Origin: Mixophyes australis
Lineage: Eukaryota; Chordata; Amphibia; Anura; Limnodynastidae
NCBI GenBank assembly: GCA_036250195.1
Contig: JAVHZZ010000005.1
Span: 70,820,505-70,884,504 of the forward strand
Reading direction: 5' to 3'
Length of the DNA stretch: 64,000 nt
The notes beneath the pieces were generated by a model. That model was given only the letters and a program-made list of their open reading frames with translations. It was not told the origin of the DNA and searched no databases. Shown here in pieces: positions 1 to 9,799 of the stretch (positions are counted from its first letter, which is position 1; every line of letters starts with the position of its first letter). The translations under genes and the position numbers were made by a program.

Positions 1-112
1 TTGCGGATCCGAGTCGGATCCGAGACAGATCCGGGTATTGGCGCCAAATTCAAAAGTGAAACTGAGGCTCTGACTCATAATCCCGTTGTCGGATCTCGCG
101 ATACTCGGATCC

Positions 113-142
113 TATAAATTCCCCGCTAGTCGCCGCCATCTT
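113..142 (+). promoter_or_regulatory. Putative transposase promoter: TATA box plus YY1-like site
   Basis: TATAAAT at 113-119 is followed 12 bp later by GCCGCCATCTT (132-142), a match to the YY1 site, which in other promoters can place the transcription start. The same pair is present in copy B (23483-23512, - strand). Transcription would begin near 140-150, about 3.8 kb before the transposase ATG, so the satellite array would be transcribed as leader or removed by splicing. Inferred from motifs only. Confidence 0.5.
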
Positions 143-189
143 CACTCGGGCATTGATCAGGGTAGAGGGAGGGTGTGTTAGGTGGTCCT

Positions 190-312
190 CTGTGCTGTTT
201 AGTTCTGTGCTGTTTAGTTCTGTGCTGTTTAGTTCTGTGCTGTGCTGTGCTGTGCTGTGCTGTTTAGTGCTGTGCTGTGCTGTGCTGTGCTGTGCTGTGC
301 TGTGCTGTGTTC
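190..312 (+). repeat. GTGCT-type microsatellite
   Basis: Runs of TGTGC/TGTGCTGTTTAGTTC precede the large array; the complementary tract in copy B is at about 23358-23415. Its short reading frames are products of the repeat. Confidence 0.85.
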
Positions 313-3300
313 TGCAGTATCAGTCCAGTGGTGCTGTGTGCTGTGCTCTGTCCTTCTGAGGTCAGTGGTGCTGCTGGGTCCTGTGCTGTGTCCTGTTCAG
401 TCCAGTGGTGCTGTGTCCTGTGCTCTGTGCTTCTAAGGGCATAGTTATTTCCCCAATATTCCCCTGTGTTTAAAAAAATTAAAAAATTTTTTTTTAAAAA
501 ATACCAAAAACTACTTTAATATTTTTTAATTACCACAAAATTTGCACAACCAATCCTGCAGTATAAGCCCATTGGTACTGCAATATTACCAAGTTCACAC
601 ATTCAGCAGTAAAAGTCCAGTGGTACTGCAATATTACAAAGTTTACACATTCTGCAGTATCAGTCCAGTGGTGCTGTGTCCTGTGCTCTGTCCTGCTGAG
701 TTCCGTAGTGCTGCTGGGTCCTGTGCCGTGTCCTGTTCAGTCCAGTGGTGCTGTGTCCTGTGCTCTGTGCTTCTAAGGGCATAGTTATTTCCCCATTATT
801 CCCAAGTTTTTAAAAAATAAAAAAAAAGTAAAAAAAATTAAAAAATTTAAAAAAAAAAAAAATATATAATAATTATAACCAAATTTGCAAAACCAATCCT
901 GCAGTATAAGTCCATTGGTACTGCAATATTACCAAGTTCACACATTCAGCAGTAAAAGTCCAGTGGTACTGCAATATTACAAAGTTTACACATTCTGCAG
1001 TATCAGTCCAGTGGTGCTGTGTCCTGTGCTCTGTCCTGCTGAGTTCCGTAGTGCTGCTGGGTCCTGTGCCGTGTCCTGTTCAGTCCAGTGGTGCTGTGTC
1101 CTGTGCTCTGTGCTTCTAAGGGCATAGTTATTTCCCCAATATTCCCCTGTGTTTAAAAAAATTAAAAATTTTTTTTTTAAAAAATACCAAAAACTACTTT
1201 AATATTTTTTAATTACCACAAAATTTGCACAACCAATCCTGCAGTATAAGCCCATTGGTACTGCAATATTACCAAGTTCACACATTCAGCAGTAAAAGTC
1301 CAGTGGTACTGCAATATTACAAAGTTTACACATTCTGCAGTATCAGTCCAGTGGTGCTGTGTCCTGTGCTCTGTGCTTCTAAGGGCATAGTTATTTCCCC
1401 AATATTCCCCTGTGTTTAAAAAAATTAAAAATTTTTTTTTTAAAAAATACCAAAAACTACTTTAATATTTTTTAATTACCACAAAATTTGCACAACCAAT
1501 CCTGCAGTATAAGCCCATTGGTACTGCAATATTACCAAGTTCACACATTCAGCAGTAAAAGTCCAGTGGTACTGCAATATTACAAAGTTTACACATTCTG
1601 CAGTATCAGTCCAGTGGTGCTGTGCCCTGTGCTCTGTCCTGCTGAGTTCCGTAGTGCTGCTGGGTCCTGTGCCGTGTCCTGTTCAGTCCAGTGGTGCTGT
1701 GTCCTGTGCTCTGTGCTTCTAAGGGCATAGTTATTTCCCCATTATTCCCAAGTTTTTAAAAAATAAAAAAAAAGTAAAAAAAAATAAAAAATTAAAAAAA
1801 AAAAAAAATATATAATAATTATAACCAAATTTGCAAAACCAATCCTGCAGTATAAGTCCATTGGTACTGCAATATTACCAAGTTCACACATTCAGCAGTA
1901 AAAGTCCAGTGGTACTGCAATATTACAAAGTTTACACATTCTGCAGTATCAGTCCAGTGGTGCTGTGTCCTGTGCTCTGTCCTGCTGAGTTCCGTAGTGC
2001 TGCTGGGTCCTGTGCCGTGTCCTGTTCAGTCCAGTGGTGCTGTGTCCTGTGCTCTGTGCTTCTAAGGGCATAGTTATTTCCCCAATATTCCCCTGTGTTT
2101 AAAAAAATTAAAAAAAATTTTTTTAAAAAATACCAAAAACTACTTTAATATTTTTTAATTACCACAAAATTTGCACAACCAATCCTGCAGTATAAGCCCA
2201 TTGGTACTGCAATATTACCAAGTTCACACATTCAGCAGTAAAAGTCCAGTGGTACTGCAATATTACAAAGTTTACACATTCTGCAGTATCAGTCCAGTGG
2301 TGCTGTGTCCTGTGCTCTGTCCTGCTGAGTTCCGTAGTGCTGCTGGGTCCTGTGCCGTGTCCTGTTCAGTCCAGTGGTGCTGTGTCCTGTGCTCTGTGCT
2401 TCTAAGGGCATAGTTATTTCCCCATTATTCCCAAGTTTTTAAAAAATAAAAAAAAAGTAAAAAAAAATAAAAAATTAAAAAAAAAAAAATATATATAATA
2501 ATTATAACCAAATTTGCAAAACCTATCCTGCAGTATAAGTCCATTGGTACTGCAATATTACCAAGTTCACACATTCAGCAGTAAAAGTCCAGTGGTACTG
2601 CAATATTACAAAGTTTACACATTCTGCAGTATCAGTCCAGTGGTGCTGTGTCCTGTGCTCTGTCCTGCTGAGTTCCGTAGTGCTGCTGGGTCCTGTGCCA
2701 TGTCCTGTTCAGTCCAGTGGTGCTGTGTCCTGTGCTCTGTGCTTCTAAGGGCATAGTTATTTCCCCAATATTCCCCTGTGTTTAAAAAAATTAAAAATTT
2801 TTTTTTAAAAAAATACCAAAAACTACTTTAATATTTTTTAATTACCACAAAATTTGCACAACCAATCCTGCAGTATAAGCCCATTGGTACTGCAATATTA
2901 CCAAGTTCACACATTCAGCAGTAAAAGTCCAGTGGTACTGCAATATTACAAAGTTTACACATTCTGCAGTATCAGTCCAGTGGTGCTGTGTCCTGTGCTC
3001 TGTCCTGCTGAGTTCCGTAGTGCTGCTGGGTCCTGTGCCGTGTCCTGTTCAGTCCAGTGGTGCTGTGTCCTGTGCTCTGTGCTTCTAAGGGCATAGTTAT
3101 TTCCCCATTATTCCCAAGTTTTTAAAAAATAAAAAAAAAGTAAAAAAAAATAAAAAATTAAAAAAAAAAAAATATATATAATAATTATAACCAAATTTGC
3201 AAAACCAATCCTGCAGTATAAGTCCATTGGTACTGCAATATTACCAAGTTCACACATTCAGCAGTAAAAGTCCAGTGGTACTGCAATATTACAAAGTTTA

Positions 3301-3950
3301 CACATTCTGCAGTATCAGTCCAGTGGTGCTGTGTCCTGTGCTCTGTCCTGCTGAGTTCCGTAGTGCTGCTGGGTCCTGTGCCGTGTCCTGTTCAGTCCAG
3401 TGGTGCTGTGTCCTGTGCTCTGTGCTTCTAAGGGCATAGTTATTTCCCCAATATTCCCCTGTGTTTAAAAAAATAAAAAAAAGTTTTTTTAAAAAATACC
3501 AAAAACTACTTTAATATTTTTTAATTACCACCAAATTTGCAAAACCAATCCTGCAGTATAAGCCCATTGGTACTGCAATATTACCAAGTTCACACATTCA
3601 GCAGTAAAAGTCCAGTGGTACTGCAATATTACAAAGTTTACACATTCTGCAGTATCAGTCCAGTGGTGCTGTGTCCTGTGCTCTGTCCTGCTGAGTTCCG
3701 TAGTGCTGCTGGATCCTGTGCCGTGTCCTGTTCAGTCCAGTGGTGCTGTGTCCTGTGCTCTGTGCTTCTAAGGGCATAGTTATTTCCCCACTATTCCCAA
3801 GTTTTTTAAAAATAAGAAAAAAGTAAAAAAAAATAAAAAATTAAAAAAAAAAAAAATATATAATAATTATAACCAAATTTGTAAAACCAATCCAGCAGTA
3901 TAAGTCCATTGGTACTGCAATATTACCAAGTTCACACATTCTGCAGTATC
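313..3950 (+). repeat. 5' satellite array of copy A, about 340-bp units in a higher-order pattern
   Basis: Ten repeat units begin near 542, 885, 1225, 1488, 1831, 2171, 2514, 2854, 3197 and 3537, with a lead-in at 313-540 and a partial unit at 3890. Spacing alternates 343 and 340 bp, except a 263-bp unit at 1225 that lacks the middle section. Two alternating unit types differ in their A/T linker: one ends in ACTACTTTAATATTTTTTAATTACC, split here as ACTACTTTAATATT then TTTTAATTACC; the other in TATATAATAATTATAACC. The repeat is therefore a dimer of about 683 bp. Each unit holds about three copies of AGTCCAGTGGT. The recurring 80-codon frames are repeat artefacts. Confidence 0.95.
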
Positions 3951-3964
3951 TTGTGCTACATATA

Positions 3965-6900
3965 ATGGAGACCAAAAATTTGGAGGATAAAGTAGGGAAA
4001 GATCAAGACCCACTTCCTCCTAATGCTGAAGCTGCTGCCACTAGTCATGACATAGACGATGAAATGCCATCAACGTCGTCTTCCAAGCCCGATGCCCAAT
4101 CTCGTAGTACCGGGCATGTAAAATCCAAAAAGCCCAAGTTAAGAAAAAGTAGCAAAAAGAGAAACTTAAAATCATCTGAGGAGAAACGTAAAGTTGCCAA
4201 TATGCCATTTACGACACGGAGTGGCAAGGAACGGCTTAGGCCCTGGCCCGTGTTCATGACTAGTGGTTCAGCTTCACCCACGGATCTTAGCCCTCCTCCT
4301 CCTCCCCCCCCCTACAAAAAATTGAAGAGAGTTATGCTGTCAGCAACAAAACAGCAAACAACTCTGCCTTCTAAAGAGAAATTATCACAAATCCCCAAGG
4401 CGAGTCCAAGCGTGTTGGTGGTTGTCAAGCCTGACCTTCCCATCACTGTACTTCCCATCACTGTACGGGAAGAGGTGGCTCGGGAGGAGGCTATTGATGA
4501 TGTAGCTGGCGCTGTGGAGGAACTTGATGATGAGGATGGTGATGTGGTTATTGTAAATGAGGCACCAGGGGGGGAAACAGCTGATGTCCATGGGATGAAA
4601 AAGCCCATCGTCATGCCTGGTCAGAAGACCAAAAAATGCACCTCTTCGGTCTGGAGTTATTTTTATCCAAATCCAGACAACCAATGTATGGCAATATGTA
4701 GCTTATGTAAAGCTCAAATAAGCAGGGGTAAGGATCTTGCCCACCTAGGAACATCCTCCCTTATACGTCACCTGAATAACCTTCATAGTTCAGTGGTTAG
4801 TTCAGGAACTGGGGCTAGGACCCTCATCGGTACAGGGACACCTAAATCCCGTGGTCCAGTTGGATACACACCAGCAACACCCTCCTCGTCAACTTCCTCC
4901 ACAATCTCCATCAGATTCAGTCCTGCAGCCCAAGTCAGCAGCCAGACTGAGTCCTCCTCAATACGGGATTCATCCGAGGAATCCTGCAGCGGTACGCCTA
5001 CTACTGCCACTGCTGCTGTTGCTGCTGTTAGTCGGTCATCTTCCCAGAGGGGAAGTCGTAAGACCGCTAAGTCTTTCACCAAACAATTGACCGTCCAACA
5101 GTCGTTTGCCATGACCACCAAATACGATAGTAGTCACCCTATTGCAAAGCGTATAACTGCGGCTGTAACTGCAATGTTGGTGTTAGACGTGCGCCCGGTG
5201 TCCGCCATCAGTGGAGTGGGATTTAGAGGGTTGATGGAGGTATTGTGTCCCCGGTACCAAATCCCCTCGAGATTCCACTTCACTAGGCAGGCGATACCAA
5301 AAATGTACAGAGAAGTACGATCAAGTGTCCTCAGTGCTCTTAAAAATGCGGTTGTACCCACTGTCCACTTAACCACGGACATGTGGACAAGTGGTTCTGG
5401 GCAAACGAAGGACTATATGACTGTGACAGCCCACTGGGTTGATGTGTCCCCTTCCGCAGCAACAGCAACAGCTGCATCAGTAGCAGCATCTACAAAATGG
5501 CTGCTCATGCAAAGGCAGGCAACATTGTGCATTACAGGCTTTAATAAGAGGCACAACGCTGACAACATATTAGAGAAAATGAGGGAAATTATCTCCCAGT
5601 GGCTTACCCCACTTAGACTCTCATGGGGATTTGTGGTGTCAGACAATGCCAGTAACATTGTGCGGGCATTAAATATGGGCAATTTCCAGCACGTCCCATG
5701 TTTTGCCCACACCATTAATTTGGTGGTGCAGCATTACCTCAAGAGTGACAGGGGTGTGCAGGAGATGCTTGCGGTGGCCCGCAAAATTGCTGGACACTTT
5801 CGGCATTCAGCCAGTGCCTACCGCAGACTAGAGGCACATCAAAAAAGCTTGAACCTGCCCTGCCATCACCTCAAACAAGAGGTTGTGACGCGCTGGAACT
5901 CCACCCTCTATATGCTGCAGAGGATGGAGGAGCAGCAAAAGGCCATTCAGGCCTACACAGCCACCTACGACATAGGCAAAGGAGTGGGGATGCGCCTCAG
6001 TCAAGCGCAGTGGAGACTGATTTCCGTGTTGTGCAAGGTTCTGCAGCCATTTGAACTTGCCACACGAGAAGTCAGTTCCGACACTGCCAGCTTGAGTCAG
6101 GTCATTCCCCTGATCAGGCTGTTGCAGAAGCAGCTGGAGAAAGTGAGGGAGGAGCTGGTAAGCCATTGCGATTACACCAAGCATGTAGCTCTTGTGGATG
6201 TAGCCCTTCGTACGCTTTGCCAGGATCCGAGGGTGGTCACTCTTTTAAAGTCAGAGGAATACATTCTGGCCACCGTGCTCGATCCTCGGTTTAAAGCGTA
6301 TGTTGTGTCTCTGTTTCCGGCGGACACAAGTCTACAGCGGTGCAAAGACCTGCTGGTCAGGAGATTGTCCTCTGAAGAGGACCGTGACATGCCAACAGCT
6401 CCACCCTCATTTTCTTCCACATCTATGGCTGCGAGGAAAAAGCTCAGTTTTCCCAAAAGAGGCACTGGCGGGGATGCTGATAACATCTGGTCCAGACTGA
6501 AGGACCTGCCAACCATTGCAGACATGTCTACTCTCGCTGCATTGGATGCTGTGACAATAGAAAAAATTGTGGATGATTACTTTGCTGACACCATCCAAGT
6601 AGACATGTCAGACAGTCCATATTGTTACTGGCAGGAAAAAAAGGCAGTTTGGAAGCCCCTGTACAAACTGGCTCTATTTTACCTGAGTTGTCCCCCCTCC
6701 AGTGTGTACTCGGAAAGAGTTTTTAGTGCAGCGGGGAACCTGGTCAGTGAGCGGCGAAGGAGGTTGCTTCCTCACAACGTTGAAAAAATGATGTTTATAA
6801 AAATGAATAATCAATTCCTCAATGAAGTACAGCACTGCCCTCCAGATACTACAGAGGGACCTGTGGTTGTGGAGTCCAGCGGGGACGAATTGATAATGTG

Positions 6901-6976
6901 TGATGAGGAGGAAGTACACACTGTAGGGGGAGAGGAATCAGAGGTTGAGGATGAGGACGACATCTTGCCTCAGTAG
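3965..6976 (+). CDS. hAT transposase with N-terminal BED zinc finger, intact
   Basis: This encodes a 1003-residue protein that should bind the element's ends in the nucleus and cut and rejoin DNA by the hAT DDE mechanism. A basic segment rich in KSKK/SKKR (about 52-80) is a likely nuclear localisation signal. A BED finger follows with W230, C245, C248, H269, H274 (C-x2-C-x20-H-x4-H). After a Ser/Thr/Ala-rich linker (about 275-380) comes the RNase-H-like core: D472 in TTDMWTS, D560 in VVSDNASN, C579-x2-H582 in CFAH, W644 in TRW, then LDPRFK. The C-terminal dimerisation block contains YSERVFSAAGN with E917, which by family knowledge is the third catalytic acid. The tail is acidic (EVEDEDD). The frame is open four codons further up from a GTG at 3953; the first ATG, 3965, is the reasonable start. 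All key residues look present, so activity is possible. It is longer than typical hAT transposases (about 600-800 residues), mostly from the N-terminal 225 residues. Confidence 0.95.
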   Translation: METKNLEDKVGKDQDPLPPNAEAAATSHDIDDEMPSTSSSKPDAQSRSTGHVKSKKPKLRKSSKKRNLKSSEEKRKVANMPFTTRSGKERLRPWPVFMTSGSASPTDLSPPPPPPPYKKLKRVMLSATKQQTTLPSKEKLSQIPKASPSVLVVVKPDLPITVLPITVREEVAREEAIDDVAGAVEELDDEDGDVVIVNEAPGGETADVHGMKKPIVMPGQKTKKCTSSVWSYFYPNPDNQCMAICSLCKAQISRGKDLAHLGTSSLIRHLNNLHSSVVSSGTGARTLIGTGTPKSRGPVGYTPATPSSSTSSTISIRFSPAAQVSSQTESSSIRDSSEESCSGTPTTATAAVAAVSRSSSQRGSRKTAKSFTKQLTVQQSFAMTTKYDSSHPIAKRITAAVTAMLVLDVRPVSAISGVGFRGLMEVLCPRYQIPSRFHFTRQAIPKMYREVRSSVLSALKNAVVPTVHLTTDMWTSGSGQTKDYMTVTAHWVDVSPSAATATAASVAASTKWLLMQRQATLCITGFNKRHNADNILEKMREIISQWLTPLRLSWGFVVSDNASNIVRALNMGNFQHVPCFAHTINLVVQHYLKSDRGVQEMLAVARKIAGHFRHSASAYRRLEAHQKSLNLPCHHLKQEVVTRWNSTLYMLQRMEEQQKAIQAYTATYDIGKGVGMRLSQAQWRLISVLCKVLQPFELATREVSSDTASLSQVIPLIRLLQKQLEKVREELVSHCDYTKHVALVDVALRTLCQDPRVVTLLKSEEYILATVLDPRFKAYVVSLFPADTSLQRCKDLLVRRLSSEEDRDMPTAPPSFSSTSMAARKKLSFPKRGTGGDADNIWSRLKDLPTIADMSTLAALDAVTIEKIVDDYFADTIQVDMSDSPYCYWQEKKAVWKPLYKLALFYLSCPPSSVYSERVFSAAGNLVSERRRRLLPHNVEKMMFIKMNNQFLNEVQHCPPDTTEGPVVVESSGDELIMCDEEEVHTVGGEESEVEDEDDILPQ

Positions 6977-7039
6977 AGCCTGTTTAGTCTGTACAGGGAG
7001 AGATGAATAGCTTTTTTGGTGTGGGGGCCCAAACAAACC

Positions 7040-7087
7040 AATCATTTCAGTCAAAGTTGTTTGGTAGGCCCTGTCGCTGAAATGATT
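7040..7087 (+). other. Conserved inverted repeat in the transposase 3' region
   Basis: AATCATTTCAG (7040-7050) pairs with CTGAAATGATT (7077-7087) around a 26-nt loop, just after the stop codon. The same stem is kept in copy B at 21061-21071 and 21098-21108, where the surrounding sequence is also alignable. Confidence 0.75.
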
Positions 7088-7109
7088 TGTGTGTTAAAGT
7101 GTGCATGTC

Positions 7110-7461
7110 CTATTTCAACAGCAGACCTCTCAACTGCAGCTCATCCCTCCTCTGCGGGGATAATGTCTCCTGTGCTCTGACACGTCACTCTGTGTACTCT
7201 CAGCCTCAGGATCTGACACTACAGCTACCATGCCTCTTGTAGCAGCCCTCACTCCAGGGCCTCTTCCATGTGCAGTGTCCACCTCTCTCTTGGGTTCACT
7301 ATAGTGGCATGGAGTTCTCCCCCATCATCCAGGGCACACATTCCTTGCCCTGGCTCAGTCACCACGCTCAGACTTCCAGGCAATGCTGGGGGAGCCTGGG
7401 AGCTTCCACCCCAGGTCCCCAGCTACAACTCTCCTCTCCTGTGTCTTCTCTCTCTTTCTGA
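7110..7461. other. Unassigned copy-A-specific segment
   Basis: GC-richer sequence with many CTC/TCC runs that has no counterpart in copy B, where the relic transposase follows directly. It contains reading frames up to 110 codons with no recognisable domain. It may be a replacement or insertion within copy A. Confidence 0.5.
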
Positions 7462-8690
7462 CACTTTAAAGATCGTGCCTTTAAATGAAAAAGTCAGTCT
7501 TCATTGCACGACTATGTGCAAGTGCAACAGGGACATTTTTTTGGGTTTACAAAGTCAAACAATAACACTACGACCCTGTCTGTCTGGGGTCTGTCAATGA
7601 CGAATTGTCTGGAGCATGTTTGGAGGAGGTATTGTGGCCCCGGTATCAAATTGGGTACTGGGGCCACCCCACTATGCAGTCCAGATACTTGTTTGGTGGA
7701 ATTCCGACACGTGGAGGGTTTTTAAATTATATTGTGGCCTCGGTACCAAATTGTGTACCGGGGCCACCCCACTACGCAGTCCAGATACTTGTTTGGTGGA
7801 ATTCAGAGCAGTTGAGGGTTTTATTATTATATTGTGTGGACCACTCTATCTATACCACACTACAACTCTATACCACTCTATTTCCTACTTTAATTCTATT
7901 TAATTCTATTTCCTACTTTAATTCTATTACTAATTAATTACCATAAAGAGGAACAAAAAAAACCAATTTTACCAAAAGTATAATATGACTTAGACTTACA
8001 AACACTACACTTGAAAGATCGTGCCTTTAAATGAAAAAGTCAGTCTTCATTGCACGACTATGTGCAACAGGGACAGTTTTTTTGTTTACAAAGTCAACTA
8101 ATAACACTTGGACCCTGTCTGTCTTTAACATACTTGATGGGATCTCAATGACGAATTGTCTGTAGCATGTTTGGAGGAGGTATTGTGGCCCCGGTATCAA
8201 ATTGGGTACCGGGGCCACCCCACTACGCAGTCCAGATACTTGTTTGGTGGAATTCTGACACGTGGAGGGTGTATTTATTTTATTGTGGCCCCGGTATCAA
8301 ATTGGGTACCGGGGCCACCCCACTACGCAGTCCAGATACTTGTTTGGTGGAATTCTGACACGTGGAGGGTGTATTTATTTTATTGTGGCCCCGGTATCAA
8401 ATTGGGTACCGGGGCCACCCCACTACGCAGTCCAGATACTTGTTTGGTGGAATTCTGACACGTGGAGGGTTTTTTAATTATATTGTGGCCTCGGTACCAA
8501 ATTGTGTACCGGGGCCACCACACTACGCAGTCAAGATAGATAGATGCGTATCATAGATAAAGTACATTCAGTGGTGTGGGGCAAATTGAAAAATATTCCA
8601 AATGCACTGACATTATCAAAAACAAGAGGTTGTCACACGCTAAAACTCCAACATGTATATGATGGAGAGGATGGAGGAGCAGCCGTATGT
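7462..8690 (+). pseudogene. Relic second hAT transposase (core fragments), copy A
   Basis: Two fragments match the intact gene in the same orientation and order. Positions 7625-7651 (again 8176-8202) match coding positions 5236-5262 at 25 of 27 bases (block EVLCPRYQI). Positions 8623-8683 match 5876-5936 without gaps at about 52 of 61 bases (block QEVVTRW...MEEQ), with the W codon changed to a stop. A segment beginning GATCGTGCCTTTAAATG occurs at about 7470 and about 8017, so roughly 549 bp were duplicated in tandem. Copy B has the same relic with an additional fragment. This is an old duplicate of the transposase core, not a separate gene. Confidence 0.8.
7625..8540 (+). repeat. 3' satellite, about 100-bp units with an internal hairpin
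   Basis: Units start near 7628, 7733, 8179, 8280, 8381 and 8482. Each has GTGGCCCCGGTA then, after about 10 nt, TACCGGGGCCAC (12-bp stem), followed by CTACGCAGTCCAGATAC and a spacer ending TGACACGTGGAGGG. The left stem arm lies inside the stretch derived from the transposase coding sequence. Confidence 0.9.
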
Positions 8691-8734
8691 GTAGTGTAAT
8701 GCAGATCTGTTGAAGGTTTTTTATATATTTTATT

Positions 8735-9632
8735 GTGGTGCCCAGTGCCCACTCCTCTACGCAGTCCAGGTACAATTATTGGTGCGAATCATAAAAGTTC
8801 AGGGTTTTTAAGATATTGTGGTGACCCACTCCTCTACGCAGTCCAGGTACATTTATTGGTGCGAATCATAAAAGTTCAGGGTTTTTAATATATCTTGTGG
8901 TGACCCACTCCTCTACGCAGTCCAGGTACAATTATTGGTGCGAATCATAAAAGTTCAGGGTTTTTAATATATTGTGGTGACCCACTCCTCTACGCAGTCC
9001 AGGTACAATTATTGGTGCGAATCATAAAAGTTCAGGGTTTTTAATATATCTTGTGGTGACCCACTCCTCTACGCAGTCCAGGTACAATTATTGGTGCGAA
9101 TCATAAAAGTTCAGGGTTTTTAATATATTGTGGTGACCCACTCCTCTACGCAGGCCAGGTACATTTATTGGTGCGAATCATAAAAGTTGATGGTTTTCTT
9201 ATTATATATATTGTGGTGACCCACTCCTCTACGCAGTCCAGGTACATTTATTGGTGCGATTCATAAAAGTTCAGGGTTTTTAATATATTGTGGTGACCCA
9301 CTCCTCTACGCAGTCCAGGTACATTTATTGGTGCGAATCATAAAAGTTCAGGGTTTTTAATATATCTTGTGGTGACCCACTCCTCTACGCAGTCCAGGTA
9401 CAATTATTGGTGCGAATCATAAAAGTTCAGGGTTTTTAATATATTGTGGTGACCCACTCCTCTACGCAGTCCAGGTACAATTATTGGTGCGAATCATAAA
9501 AGTTCAGGGTTTTTAATATATTGTGGTGACCCACTCCTCTACGCAGTCCAGGTACAATTATTGGTGCGAATCATAAAAGTTCAGGGTTTTTAATATATAT
9601 TGTGGTGACCCACTCCTCTACGCAGTCCAGAA
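8735..9632 (+). repeat. 3' satellite, about 78-bp units
   Basis: About eleven tandem units of 75-83 bp, each with GTGGTGACCCACTCC, TCTACGCAGTCCAGG, then ATTGGTGCGAATCATAAAAG and GTTCAGGGTTTTTAATAT. Sequence shared with the 100-bp unit (ATTGTGG...CCCACT..CTACGCAGTCCAG) shows common descent with loss of the hairpin. Confidence 0.95.
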
Positions 9633-9799
9633 AGATACCTTGTTGCAACGTTTTGGACTAATAACTATATTGTGAGGTGTTCAGAATACACTGTAAATTA
9701 GTGGAAATGCTTGTTATTGAATGTTATTGAGGTTAATAATAGCCTAGGAGTGAAAATAAGCACAAAAACTTGATTTTTAAACTTTTTATGTTTTTTTCA

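Noticed and set aside
542..3779. Repeated 80-codon frames as a tandem gene family
   Set aside because: They are one frame of a 340-bp satellite; identity extends equally through the A/T linkers, and no domain is present.
313..3950. CRISPR-like array
   Set aside because: Units are 263-343 bp with repeats filling the whole unit and no unique spacers; the host is eukaryotic.
3953..3964. GTG start four codons before the transposase ATG
   Set aside because: Eukaryotic translation would use the ATG at 3965; the upstream codons are conserved in copy B only as nucleotide sequence.
7268..7600. 110-codon frame as a gene
   Set aside because: Low-complexity CTC-rich sequence, no domain, and it runs into the relic transposase region.
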